Shown piece by piece: positions 1 through 7,738 of a stretch of DNA of 63,238 nucleotides (position 1 is the stretch's first letter; each line of letters starts with the position of its first letter). The stretch lies in assembly GCA_013697785.1 (NCBI GenBank), contig JACCWE010000168.1:1-63238 (forward strand), given 5' to 3'. Under the pieces are notes generated by a model, which saw nothing but the letters and a program-made list of their open reading frames with translations, had not been told where the DNA came from and searched no databases. This stretch comes from Gemmatimonadaceae bacterium. GTDB lineage: Bacteria; Gemmatimonadota; Gemmatimonadetes; Gemmatimonadales; Gemmatimonadaceae. A program made the position numbers and the translations under genes.

Positions 1-121
1 CTTCGGGCGGGGTTGGAGCCGCCGCAGGAGCCGCAGCCGCCACGGAAGCAGCAGCCGCCACGGGAGCAGCCGCCGCCACAGGAGCAGCAGCTGCCGCGGG
101 AGCCGCCGCCGCCGGCGCCTT
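1..121 (-). repeat. Low-complexity Ala/Pro linker repeat in E2
   Basis: GCC/GGC-rich degenerate repeat encoding about 40 residues of alternating Ala with Pro or Val (units like AAPVAAA) between the lipoyl domain and the next domain of E2. Such swinging-arm linkers are normal in this family. The repeat also creates a long spurious open frame on the plus strand. Confidence 0.7.
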
Positions 122-385
122 CGCCAACAGCGCATCGATGTTCTCCTCCTTCGCCGCGATCACCGCGAGCAAATCGCCCACCGGGCGCGTATCACCCTCC
201 GCCGCGAGCCTCGCGCGGAGCACACCATCGCCGCGCGCGGTCAGCTCCATCACGGCCTTGTCGGTCTCCACTTCCGCGAGGAGATCGCCCTTGGCCACTG
301 TGTCGCCCTCGTTCTTCAGCCACTTCACGAGGCGACCCTCCTCCATCGTCGGAGAAAGCGCCTCCATCGTCACCTTCGTTGCCAT
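1..385 (-). CDS. pdhC: Pyruvate dehydrogenase E2, dihydrolipoamide acetyltransferase (N-terminal part)
   Basis: N-terminal lipoyl domain and first linker of the E2 core subunit of a 2-oxoacid dehydrogenase complex, which carries the acetyl group from E1 to CoA. The protein starts MATKVTMEALSPTMEEG and has the lipoyl-lysine motif ETDKAVME, with K43 as the lipoylation site. From about residue 89 it becomes an Ala/Pro-rich flexible linker, typical of E2. The gene runs off the left edge, so the E1/E3-binding and catalytic domains are not visible. The start is the ATG at 385, preceded by a GGGAGG-like ribosome site. It lies 26 bases after the E1 beta stop and is the last visible gene of the lipA-E1 alpha-E1 beta-E2 run. 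Pyruvate specificity is inferred from the E1 genes; a branched-chain E2 is less likely. Confidence 0.9.
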   Translation of the reverse strand, partial: MATKVTMEALSPTMEEGRLVKWLKNEGDTVAKGDLLAEVETDKAVMELTARGDGVLRARLAAEGDTRPVGDLLAVIAAKEENIDALLAKAPAAAAPAAAAAPVAAAAPVAAAASVAAAAPAAAPTPPE

Positions 386-411
386 CACATCCTCCCTTAC
401 ATCCGAAGCGG

Positions 412-1392
412 CTAGTCGAGGTAGAGTACTTGCCGCACAGCGGCGACGGTCTTCTGCGCGTCGGGCTTCGCCGCGCGCTCGAGATTCTTTGCGTACGGCA
501 TCGGCACGTCGACCTGATGTACGCGCAGCACCGGCGCATCGAGATCGTCGAAGCAGTCGCGCTGCACATAGTCCACGATCTGCGCTCCCATTCCGCAGAT
601 CTCCCATCCCTCCTCGACGACGACCGCGCGGTTCGTCTTCTTCACCGAGGCGATGATCGTCTCCGTGTCGATCGGGCGCAGCGTGAGCAGGTCGATCACT
701 TCCGCGCGAATGCCATCCTTCGCGAGTATGTCGGCCGCCTGGTTGGCGACGTTGATCATTTTGCCGTACGAGATGATCGTGACGTGATCGCCCTCGCGCT
801 TCACCTGGGCCTTGCCGAGCGGAATGGTGTACTCGCCCTCGGGAACCTCGCCCTTGATGTTGTAGAGCATCTCGCCCTCGAGAAACATCACCGGATTGTC
901 GTCCCGAATGGCGCTCTTGAGCAGCCCCTTGGCATCGTACGGCGTGCCCGGGGCGACGACCTTGAGCCCCGGAATGTGGGCGAGCCACGACTCCCACGAC
1001 TGCGAGTGCTGCGCGGAAAGCTGGAGCGCGGCGCCGTTCGGACCGCGGAAGACGATCGGGATGTTGAACTGTCCGCCACTCATCGAGAGCATCTTCGCCG
1101 CTGCATTCACGACCTGATCGAGCGCGAGGAGCGCAAAGTTCCACGTCATGAACTCGATGATCGGGCGCAGCCCCACCATCGCCGCGCCCACGCCGACGCC
1201 CGCGAAGCCGAGCTCCGTGATCGGGGTGTCGACGACGCGCATCTCGCCGAACTCCTGCAACAACCCCTTGGAAACCTTGTACGCGCCCTGATAGACCGCG
1301 ACCTCCTCGCCCATGATGAAGACGCGATCGTCGCGCTGCATCTCTTCGCGAAGCGCCTGATTGAGCGCGTCTCGATACGTGATGATCGCCAT
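412..1392 (-). CDS. pdhB: Pyruvate dehydrogenase E1 component, beta subunit
   Basis: Thiamine-diphosphate-dependent E1 beta subunit (326 residues, the usual size), which forms an alpha2-beta2 tetramer with the upstream product and decarboxylates pyruvate. Family landmarks are the N-terminal ITYRDALNQALREEM, the FIMGEEVAVYQGAYKVSKGL segment holding the cofactor-activating glutamate, the DTPITELGFAG stretch, and a C-terminal half containing VVVEEGWEICGMG and PYAKNLE. The start is the ATG at 1392 (MAIITYRDA), chosen because family homology begins there; an upstream ATG would add 49 residues read from inside the E1 alpha gene. It begins one base after the E1 alpha stop, so translation is probably coupled. 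A branched-chain or acetoin dehydrogenase subunit would look similar; lipA next door fits any of these. Confidence 0.93.
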   Translation of the reverse strand: MAIITYRDALNQALREEMQRDDRVFIMGEEVAVYQGAYKVSKGLLQEFGEMRVVDTPITELGFAGVGVGAAMVGLRPIIEFMTWNFALLALDQVVNAAAKMLSMSGGQFNIPIVFRGPNGAALQLSAQHSQSWESWLAHIPGLKVVAPGTPYDAKGLLKSAIRDDNPVMFLEGEMLYNIKGEVPEGEYTIPLGKAQVKREGDHVTIISYGKMINVANQAADILAKDGIRAEVIDLLTLRPIDTETIIASVKKTNRAVVVEEGWEICGMGAQIVDYVQRDCFDDLDAPVLRVHQVDVPMPYAKNLERAAKPDAQKTVAAVRQVLYLD

Positions 1393-1393
1393 C

Positions 1394-2494
1394 TCAGCGC
1401 TCGCCCGCGGCGGCGACGCCGGTGTCGGTGTCGCTGGTCGTGTCGACGTACACATCCTCCGTGAGCGCCTCGAGCGGCGGCTCCGGGCTCTCGTCGGCGA
1501 AGTTCCACGCATCCTCGACGATGGCGCGCACCTCGTCATCGATCGCGGCCATCTTGTCGTCCGACCACTCGCCGCGCTGCTCCATCTGCGCGCGCAGCAC
1601 CGCGATCGGATCGCGCTTCATGTACTCGTCGAGCTCCTCCTTGCTGCGATAGGTGCCGCTCACCGCATCGGACATCGAGTGGCCCATGAAGCGATAGGTG
1701 CGCACCTCGATGAGCGTGGGCGTGTTCTCGCCGCGTGCACGCGCGACGGCGCGCGTCACCGCCTCGCGCACGGCGATTACGTCCTGTCCGTCCACCACCT
1801 CGTTCGGCATATCGTACGAGCACGCCCGCTCGGCGATGTCGTTCACCGACGACGCGCGCTCGAGCGCCGTGCCCATGCCATAACGATTGTTCTCGACGAG
1901 GTAAACGACGGGCAGCTGCCAGAGCGCCGCCATGTTGAGCGCCTCGTGGAACGCACCGTTGTTCACCGCGGCCTCGCCGAAGAAGCAGAGGCACACCTGG
2001 TCACCGCCGCGATACTTGATCGCGAAGCCGACGCCCGTTGCGATCGGAATGTGTCCGGCGACGATCCCATGCCCGCCGAGGAAGTTGGTGTTGCGGTCGA
2101 AGAGATGCATCGAGCCGCCTTTCCCCTTCGAGCAGCCATCGATGCGGCCGAAGAGCTCCGCCATCACCGAGCGTGGCGTGATCCCGCGAGCGAGCGCCTG
2201 CCCGTGATCGCGATAGCTCGTGATGACGTAGTCGTCGGGGCGCAGCACCGAGATCGCGCCGGCGCCAACCGCTTCCTGTCCGATATAGAGATGACAGAAG
2301 CCGCCGATCTTGCCGAGCGCGTACGCCTCGGCCGTGCGCTCCTCGAAGCGGCGCATGAGCAGCATCTCGCGCAGCAGCGAGAGGCGGAGCGCAGAGTCGT
2401 CGGAGCTTTCGGGCTTCTTCTTCGCCATCGATTTCGTCTCGGTCGCGTTTGGAGATTCGGAAGGAGCGGGGGCGGACTTGTTGGCGCGCGCCAT
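1394..2494 (-). CDS. pdhA: Pyruvate dehydrogenase E1 component, alpha subunit
   Basis: E1 alpha subunit (366 residues), which binds thiamine diphosphate together with E1 beta. It shows the family order: LLREMLLMRRFEE, GFCHLYIGQEAVGAG, TSYRDHGQALARG, GKGGSMHLFD, then the cofactor-binding region and EALNMAALWQLPVVYLVENN. The cofactor motif, normally GDG...NN, reads FFGEAAVNNG at 172-180 with the NN at 202-203, so the usual metal-binding Asp is Glu. The regulatory-loop region YRFMGHSMSDAVSGTYRS is present. The chosen ATG at 2494 shares one base with the lipA stop (TGATG overlap); MAKKKPESS, 22 residues in, is an alternative start. The N-terminal 30 residues are Lys/Ser-rich and probably disordered. 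Confidence 0.92.
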   Translation of the reverse strand: MARANKSAPAPSESPNATETKSMAKKKPESSDDSALRLSLLREMLLMRRFEERTAEAYALGKIGGFCHLYIGQEAVGAGAISVLRPDDYVITSYRDHGQALARGITPRSVMAELFGRIDGCSKGKGGSMHLFDRNTNFLGGHGIVAGHIPIATGVGFAIKYRGGDQVCLCFFGEAAVNNGAFHEALNMAALWQLPVVYLVENNRYGMGTALERASSVNDIAERACSYDMPNEVVDGQDVIAVREAVTRAVARARGENTPTLIEVRTYRFMGHSMSDAVSGTYRSKEELDEYMKRDPIAVLRAQMEQRGEWSDDKMAAIDDEVRAIVEDAWNFADESPEPPLEALTEDVYVDTTSDTDTGVAAAGER

Positions 2495-3402
2495 CAGACG
2501 CCCGCCGCCTGGACCTGCTCCCACGCGTGATAGCTGGAGCGCACGAGCGGGCCGGACTCGACATGCCGGTAGCCCATCTCGCGGCCGGCGTCGCGCAGCA
2601 GCACGAACTCTTCGGGCGAGTAGTAGCGGTCGAGCGGATGGTGCTTCTCCGATGGTCGCAGGTACTGTCCGAGTGTCAGGATATCGACGTCGACCTCGCG
2701 CAGCTCGCGCATCGTCTGCAGCACCTCGGGAATCGTCTCGCCCATTCCGAGGATGAGCCCCGTCTTCGTCGGGATGTTCGGGGCGATTCGCTTCGCGACA
2801 CGAAAGATCTCGAGCACGCGCTCGTACCGTCCGCCCGGACGGCACCGCTTGAAGAGGCGCGGCACGGTCTCGGTGTTGTGGTTGTAGATCTCCGGCTCGG
2901 CCTCAAGCACTGTGCGAATCGACTCCTCCCGTCCCTGGAAATCGGGGACGAGCACCTCCACCGAGCAGCCGGGGAGCCGTGCGTGGATCTGTCGAATCGT
3001 CTCGGCGAAGACGTACGCCCCGAAGTCGGGGAGGTCGTCGCGGTCGACCGACGTGATGACCGCGTGCTGCAGATCGAGCTCCGCGATCGCGGCTGCGACG
3101 CGCGCGGGCTCTTCGATGTCGTATGCGGGTGGGCGGCCGTGGGCGATCGCGCAGTAGGCGCAGTTTCGCGTGCAGACGTCGCCGAGGATCATGAAGGTGG
3201 CAGTCCCGTGCTCCCAGCACTCGCCGATGTTCGGGCAGTGCGCCTCCGCGCACACGGAGTGGAGTCTGAGGTCCTGCATGAGCTGCTGGATGCGGAGATA
3301 GTTCGGACCGCCGGGGGCCCGTACTTTCAACCAGGCCGGCTTCCGCTCGGGGAGAGCGGGTGCGTCGTGCTTACCCAAGATCTGGTAAAGCGAATCTTGC
3401 AT
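2494..3402 (-). CDS. lipA: Lipoyl synthase
   Basis: Radical-SAM enzyme (302 residues) that inserts two sulfurs into protein-bound octanoyl groups to make lipoyl cofactors, the prosthetic group of the E2 encoded in the same operon. Both iron-sulfur motifs are intact: the LipA-specific CxxxxCxxxxxC (C51, C56, C62) for the auxiliary cluster and CTRNCAYC (C77, C81, C84) for the SAM cluster. The C-terminal VRSSYHA holds the serine ligand of the auxiliary cluster. It is the first gene of the run and its stop overlaps the E1 alpha start, so cofactor synthesis is likely coupled to complex production. No lipB or lplA is visible in the window. Confidence 0.96.
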   Translation of the reverse strand: MQDSLYQILGKHDAPALPERKPAWLKVRAPGGPNYLRIQQLMQDLRLHSVCAEAHCPNIGECWEHGTATFMILGDVCTRNCAYCAIAHGRPPAYDIEEPARVAAAIAELDLQHAVITSVDRDDLPDFGAYVFAETIRQIHARLPGCSVEVLVPDFQGREESIRTVLEAEPEIYNHNTETVPRLFKRCRPGGRYERVLEIFRVAKRIAPNIPTKTGLILGMGETIPEVLQTMRELREVDVDILTLGQYLRPSEKHHPLDRYYSPEEFVLLRDAGREMGYRHVESGPLVRSSYHAWEQVQAAGV

Positions 3403-3514
3403 GCGCCTCTAGTCGCGAACGCGGCGCGCACGGGTGCCGCGCGCGTCACGCCCAAGCTATTGGTAGGACCTGCCAAGTGATAGTCACGCTAACCGTTCAT
3501 CAAAATATAGGCGG

Positions 3515-4624
3515 TTATAGCGCTTCGGCGAAGCGTTCGATAGCGAATGGGGAGAGGTCATGACTTGTAGTTGCACCGGCGGTGAGAGCGCCGATTGCTT
3601 CGCCCGTGACAGGAGCGAGCAGAATCCCGTTGCGGCCATGGCCGCAGGCGTAAATCAGCTGCGGCAGGCGGGGGTCGGGCCCGAGTATTGGGAGTCGGTC
3701 GGGGGTTACGGGACGCAGACCGGCCCAGTGCGAGACGAGAGGCGCAGAACCGGACTCCGGCGTGATGCGAAGCGCGACATTGCGGAGATGGGCGAGACCT
3801 TCCGGCGTGGTGTGGCTATCGAATCCGACCTCCTCCATTGTCGCGCCGATGATCGTGCGCTCGAATGAGTGGGGAGCATCGGGAGATCGCCGAGGAACGA
3901 GGTAGCCGCCGCCGCCGTAGATGACGTGGTGGGCGAGGGCGCCCTCGAGCATGAGCAGCTGTCCGCGCACCGGGCGCACCGGGAGCCGGCGGGGAAGCCC
4001 CTCGAGCTGTGCGGCCCAGGCGCCGGTGGCGACGACGAGTGCGCCTCCCTCGAGCACGTCTCCATCTTCGAGGATCACCCTGGGCCGGACGGTGGTGGCA
4101 TTCACCGATCGAACGCCGGCACCGACGCGGGTGATCGAGCGCCGGAGCTCAATGCGTCGTTGCATCGCGGCGAGGAGCACGACATTGTCGACCGACCCAT
4201 CGTTCGGATGCATGACAGCGCCCGAGTACTCCGCGAGATTCGGTTCCAGCGCGCGTAATGCGCGCGCATCGATCCATTCACTGCCTTCCGGACGGTGCTC
4301 CGGCTCGCCGTCGGCGAAGAGCTCGAGAATCCCGTTCCGGTCGAAAGGAACGGCAATGCCTGTCTCATCATGGAGCGCGCGCAGAAATGACGGGTAGAGG
4401 TCGCGTCCGGCCACCGCGAAGCGACGCACCACGTCGGTCTCGAGCTCGTCGCTCTCGGCGCCGGGGGCCAGCATGCCGGCGCCTGCTGGCGACGCTTCGC
4501 CGAAGCGTGTCTCGCCCACCAGCAGCACCGAAGCGCCTCGCGCTGCGGCCTCGGCGGCCACCGCGAGGCCGATCAGGCCGGCGCCGAGGACGACGACGTC
4601 CGTCGTTCTCACGGCGAGGCCCAC
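3515..4624 (-). CDS. thiO: Glycine oxidase ThiO-type FAD-dependent amine oxidase
   Basis: DAO-family flavoprotein of 369 residues. An N-terminal Rossmann motif VVVLGAGLIGLAVAAEAA binds FAD; ASPAGAGMLAPGAE is typical of ThiO/glycine oxidase, and the C-terminal HWAGLRPVTPDRLPILGPDP followed by YACGHGRNGILLAPVTGE is the diagnostic ThiO signature. In thiamine synthesis it oxidises glycine to the imine used for the thiazole ring. No other thi gene is nearby. The frame opens with GTG at 4624; GTG at 4612, closer to the FAD motif, is an equally good start. The last codons (3521-3535) contain a CGCTT/AAGCG hairpin. A general D-amino acid oxidase role cannot be excluded. Confidence 0.85.
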   Translation of the reverse strand: MGLAVRTTDVVVLGAGLIGLAVAAEAAARGASVLLVGETRFGEASPAGAGMLAPGAESDELETDVVRRFAVAGRDLYPSFLRALHDETGIAVPFDRNGILELFADGEPEHRPEGSEWIDARALRALEPNLAEYSGAVMHPNDGSVDNVVLLAAMQRRIELRRSITRVGAGVRSVNATTVRPRVILEDGDVLEGGALVVATGAWAAQLEGLPRRLPVRPVRGQLLMLEGALAHHVIYGGGGYLVPRRSPDAPHSFERTIIGATMEEVGFDSHTTPEGLAHLRNVALRITPESGSAPLVSHWAGLRPVTPDRLPILGPDPRLPQLIYACGHGRNGILLAPVTGEAIGALTAGATTSHDLSPFAIERFAEAL

Positions 4625-4664
4625 TGCGGGCGGCGTGGCTGAAACCTCCCGCGGCGGCAGGTCG

Positions 4665-4670
4665 TATAGT
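4665..4670 (+). promoter_or_regulatory. Possible -10 element (TATAGT)
   Basis: TATAGT stands out in a GC-rich spacer between the divergent thiO and the small membrane protein gene, 45 bases before the latter's ATG. No convincing -35 box is visible at normal spacing, so this is a weak call from composition and position only. Confidence 0.3.
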
Positions 4671-4714
4671 AAGCAGCGTTGAAGGGCAACAGCCTCGAAG
4701 GGGAGAACAGGGTC

Positions 4715-4933
4715 ATGCTACGCACCGTTTTCGCAGTCGGCCTCATGGCCATTCTGGGGCTCATCGCCCTGAAGTTCATCTTCGGGATCTTCGGCTTTCT
4801 CTTCGTCGTGCTCTTCGGGCTGCTCTTTCTCGCCCTCAAGATCGCGTTGATCGGACTGGCCGTGTATTTCGTGATACGAATACTGAGCCCCGACACCGCG
4901 CGCCGCATCCGTCAGAAGTGGTCGGGGGCGTAA
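4715..4933 (+). CDS. Small hydrophobic membrane protein
   Basis: Protein of 72 residues, almost entirely hydrophobic between residues 4 and 50 (two closely spaced membrane segments around FAVGLMAILGLIALKFI and LLFLALKIALIGLAVYFVI), with a basic C-terminal tail RRIRQKWSGA that should stay in the cytoplasm. Function unknown. The ATG at 4715 follows a GGGGAG ribosome site; a TTG 12 codons upstream is in frame but less likely. It stands alone, divergent from thiO and convergent with the next gene, and a strong hairpin follows it. Confidence 0.65.
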   Translation: MLRTVFAVGLMAILGLIALKFIFGIFGFLFVVLFGLLFLALKIALIGLAVYFVIRILSPDTARRIRQKWSGA

Positions 4934-4963
4934 GCACGACGCGATAGTCGTAGCCGATCGAAT

Positions 4964-5001
4964 AAAAGCGCGCGCGCAGCCTCGGCTGACGCGCGCGTTT
5001 T
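4964..5001. terminator. Bidirectional hairpin terminator
   Basis: AAAA, then an 8-bp CGCGCGCG stem with a further AGC/GCT arm, then TTTT. It lies between two convergent genes (plus gene ending 4933, minus gene ending 5054) and has A and T runs on both sides, so it can stop transcription from either direction. Confidence 0.75.
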
Positions 5002-5053
5002 CCATCCGTTCCGTCGCTGCTCAGCAGTGCCGGTGTCATTCGAGCAGTCCCGG

Positions 5054-5983
5054 CTACTCACTTCTCCGCGCATCGATCATCGAGAGCACGCTCCACGCCA
5101 GGAGCGGCACCATGAGCTCGTGGTGCCCCGTGATCTCGTAGCCTTTTCCGCCCTCCGCGGTGGGACGCTGCACGACATTCATGTGCGGCCGGTAGTGGCG
5201 AATCATGTCGAGATCGGCGGCGGTGAAGCCGGTCGGCTTTCCATCGTTGAGATTGCGCGCGATGGTCAGCGCCTTGAGGAACACCTCGGGAAGAATCACG
5301 GCGCTTCCGAGGTTGAGCACGACGCCTCCGTCGTGCAGCGACGGCAGCGACGCGGCGAAGCGACGGAAGTCGCGGTGGCTCGTGTCGCCGATCGCCGCGC
5401 CGCTCGCCGCCGGATGCTGATGAATGATCTCCGCGCCGATTGCCGCGTGCACCGTGAGCGGCACCCCCAAATCATCTGCGCGCTTCAGCAGTGAAAGCTC
5501 CGGATGCGCGAGCTCCTTTCCGTCGAGCGCGCGCGCGAGCGACTCGCCCATTCCCCACTTCTCCGTCTGTCCGTGGATAAACGCCTCGTTCATCTCGCGC
5601 CCGGTCTCCTCCGCCATCCCGAAGGTTCCTTCACGAAGTCCCGCCTGTACGTCCTCGCTCGTACCGCCCCAGCGCGTGGTCTCGTAGTCGTGGATCGCTG
5701 CGGCGCCGTTCATCGCGAGGTGAGTGATGATGCCGCGGCGCATGAAGTCGATGAGGATCGGCGCGAGTCCCGTCTTCACTACGTGTCCCCCGACCATCAC
5801 GACGACTCCGCGCTCGCCCGCCGCACTCGCGATGTCGCGCGAGAGCGCGAGAAAAACCCGCGCGGCCAGCACATCGGGGAGCGCGCTGAGGAAAGCGGCG
5901 AACGAGCGATCGTCTGCGGGCGGGGACGCGAACTCCTCGGCGCGCACCTTGTTCGGGCGTCGTCCGATCGGAACGGTGCGCAC
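5054..5983 (-). CDS. Deoxyhypusine-synthase-like protein of unknown function
   Basis: Conserved protein of 309 residues. The segments VVVMVGGHVVKTGLAPILID, THLAMNGAAAIHDYE, WGGTSEDV, GFGMAEETG-type text (here EGTFGMAEETGREMN) and VPLTVHAAIGAEIIHQHP recall the bacterial deoxyhypusine-synthase-like family, which shares the NAD-binding fold of DHS. Bacteria normally have no eIF5A lysine to modify, so the substrate is unknown; homospermidine-synthase-type activity is another possibility for the fold. The attribution is from motif memory and needs a profile search. It starts 26 bases after the DUF3108 gene stop and may be the last gene of the GT2-DUF3108 operon. Confidence 0.5.
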   Translation of the reverse strand: MRTVPIGRRPNKVRAEEFASPPADDRSFAAFLSALPDVLAARVFLALSRDIASAAGERGVVVMVGGHVVKTGLAPILIDFMRRGIITHLAMNGAAAIHDYETTRWGGTSEDVQAGLREGTFGMAEETGREMNEAFIHGQTEKWGMGESLARALDGKELAHPELSLLKRADDLGVPLTVHAAIGAEIIHQHPAASGAAIGDTSHRDFRRFAASLPSLHDGGVVLNLGSAVILPEVFLKALTIARNLNDGKPTGFTAADLDMIRHYRPHMNVVQRPTAEGGKGYEITGHHELMVPLLAWSVLSMIDARRSE

Positions 5984-6009
5984 GGCCGAGAGGTCTGCTT
6001 CGGGCCTGT

Positions 6010-6813
6010 TCAGCCCGGAGGGATCGTTGGTGGAGTGTACGATTTGAGAAAGAGGTCGAGGGAACGCAGCACCGGCATCTTCGCTCTGAGCTGCACCATG
6101 ATACGACGATCGTCGTCCGTCACCCAGATCAGTGCCTCACCGCCCTCCGCGAAGAGCCCGCCCGACTTGATGACGGGTTGCAGGACGATCGTATTGAACG
6201 TCCCCGCATCCACCCTGACCTTCTCGCGGCGCAGCACCTTCACGATGACCGGATTCTTGTCCGGCCGAAAGTAGCGCGCGTAGGTATACGTCTCGCCGAT
6301 GACGAGCGGAACGGTGCGCACGAAGTAGAAGAACGATGCATCGTCGAGCGGCTCATGCACGCTCTCCTTCTGCTCGAAGCCGCGCTGATGGAGCTTCGCG
6401 CTGTCGGGGTAGATCTCGAAGTAGCGTTCCTTGTGGTAGTTCCCTTCGTTGAGCAGCTGATAGAATCGGTGCGACGTCGCCGTCTCGGGCTCGAACCAAC
6501 TCTCGAGGCGATCGTTCACCTTGAAGAAGAGGAAGCCGCCCTTGATGTCGAAAACGGAATGGAAGGTGTTGTGGCCATCGATGGAGACCAGGTCGACGAT
6601 CGACATCGTCCCCGTGCCCACCTTCGCGCCGCCGACGGCGAGATCATAGACGAGCTTCTCGCCGATTCCATACGGGTGCGGTACCGATGGTGACGGCGCC
6701 TTCTCCGTTATCGGCGATGCCGCGCTCTCCTGCTGCGCAAGCGCCGTGGCCGGAGCGATCGAGAGCACTGCGATGATCCCGACTGCGCGGAGGATCCGCG
6801 CGGGGATGATCAC
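6010..6813 (-). CDS. Secreted DUF3108-type protein
   Basis: Protein of 267 residues with an N-terminal signal peptide (ILRAVGIIAVLSIAPATALA, cleavage after ALA likely) followed by an all-beta region. Stretches such as HPYGIGEKLVYDLAVGGAKVGTG, a FKVNDRLESWFEP segment and VDAGTFNTIVLQP match what is known of DUF3108 envelope proteins, whose function is unknown. The start is GTG at 6813, which overlaps the stop of the upstream glycosyltransferase (GTGA), and this places the signal peptide exactly at the N-terminus; the upstream frame extension only reads through the glycosyltransferase gene. A periplasmic role in envelope or polysaccharide biology is inferred from the partner gene. Confidence 0.75.
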   Translation of the reverse strand: MIIPARILRAVGIIAVLSIAPATALAQQESAASPITEKAPSPSVPHPYGIGEKLVYDLAVGGAKVGTGTMSIVDLVSIDGHNTFHSVFDIKGGFLFFKVNDRLESWFEPETATSHRFYQLLNEGNYHKERYFEIYPDSAKLHQRGFEQKESVHEPLDDASFFYFVRTVPLVIGETYTYARYFRPDKNPVIVKVLRREKVRVDAGTFNTIVLQPVIKSGGLFAEGGEALIWVTDDDRRIMVQLRAKMPVLRSLDLFLKSYTPPTIPPG

Positions 6814-7559
6814 GTAGGCGCCGGAGCTCGCAGCGCGCGATGGGCGATGCCGAAGCGGTAGAGCGCGAGCGCATCGGGGAACCAGCGCACGCGCGTCTCG
6901 CGCGGACGGAGGTCGTAGCGCGGCTCGAGCGGGACCGTCTCGAGCCGTCGACAGAACTTCGCCGCCTTCACGAGCAGCTCGACGTTCGCGGCCCATCCGA
7001 CACTCTGCACGATCGGCGAATCGCCGGCCTGCTTGATCACGTCGCGGATGACCGCGATGCGATACAGGCGCAGTGTGCCGAGCGGATCGGTGACGCCATC
7101 GACCTTGACGTAGCGGCGCATGAGCCAGGGTGCGATACGGCGAAGCCGCCGGATCTCCTTCGGCACCGATGCGGCCGAGGGACCTGCCTCGGCAACGACG
7201 CAGTCGACGCCACCGTCGAAGCGCTTGGCGAGCTCCGGCAAGTCTTCCGGGCGATCGGTGAGATCGCCCTGCATCACGATCATCGCATCGCGCCGTGGAT
7301 AGCGCGTCTGCTTCGCGGCCGCGCGCGCGAGCGTATCGAGCGCGGCGCCGTAGCCGCCCCGCGTCTCGTTCCGCAGCACAGTGAGCGGAAGCACCTTCTC
7401 GTACCGCTTCAGCGTTTCGAAGGTGCCGTCGGTGCTGCCATCGTCGAGCGCGATGATCTCGTACTCGCGAGGGTGCGCCTCAAACACGGTTCGGATGCGC
7501 CAGAGGAGGAGCCCGACCGTCGGCGCCTCATCGAATGCGGGAATGCAGATGTACAGCAT
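6810..7559 (-). CDS. Family 2 glycosyltransferase (dolichol-phosphate-mannose synthase type)
   Basis: GT-A fold glycosyltransferase of 249 residues. It opens with LYICIPAFDEAPTVG, has the nucleotide-binding acidic motif DDGSTDGT (39-46), TRGGYGAALDTLARAA, and a VMQGDLTDRPEDLPEL segment equivalent to the metal-binding D-x-D region. There is no membrane domain, so it probably acts at the cytoplasmic face on a nucleotide sugar and a lipid or protein acceptor. The next gene starts with GTG inside its stop codon. The long divergent spacer upstream (7560-7738) should hold its promoter. Confidence 0.82.
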   Translation of the reverse strand: MLYICIPAFDEAPTVGLLLWRIRTVFEAHPREYEIIALDDGSTDGTFETLKRYEKVLPLTVLRNETRGGYGAALDTLARAAAKQTRYPRRDAMIVMQGDLTDRPEDLPELAKRFDGGVDCVVAEAGPSAASVPKEIRRLRRIAPWLMRRYVKVDGVTDPLGTLRLYRIAVIRDVIKQAGDSPIVQSVGWAANVELLVKAAKFCRRLETVPLEPRYDLRPRETRVRWFPDALALYRFGIAHRALRAPAPT

Positions 7560-7738
7560 GGTTCTGAATGATACCCATTTCGGGGGCGTGGTTCCGAGTG
7601 GAACGCACAGTCACGGAAGATGGCCCTGCTAGTGTCCGAATGGAACGGTCAACGTTGCCGCGGCCGCGGCGCGTCGTTAGCCTGTACGCACGTTGCCGCC
7701 CCCGTGGCGGCACCTTCCTTCAGCGTTGGAGTCGAATC

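Noticed and set aside
13-1464. Long plus-strand open frame opposite the pyruvate dehydrogenase genes
   Set aside because: Composition is Arg/His/Pro-rich as expected for an antisense frame of GC-rich coding DNA; the minus-strand genes have clear family motifs.
4625-4714. TPP riboswitch upstream of thiO
   Set aside because: No CUGAGA/thi-box sequence in the 90-base spacer.
5571-5581. A DnaA-box-like TTATCCACG
   Set aside because: A single copy inside a coding region; no cluster, AT-rich unwinding element or dnaA nearby.
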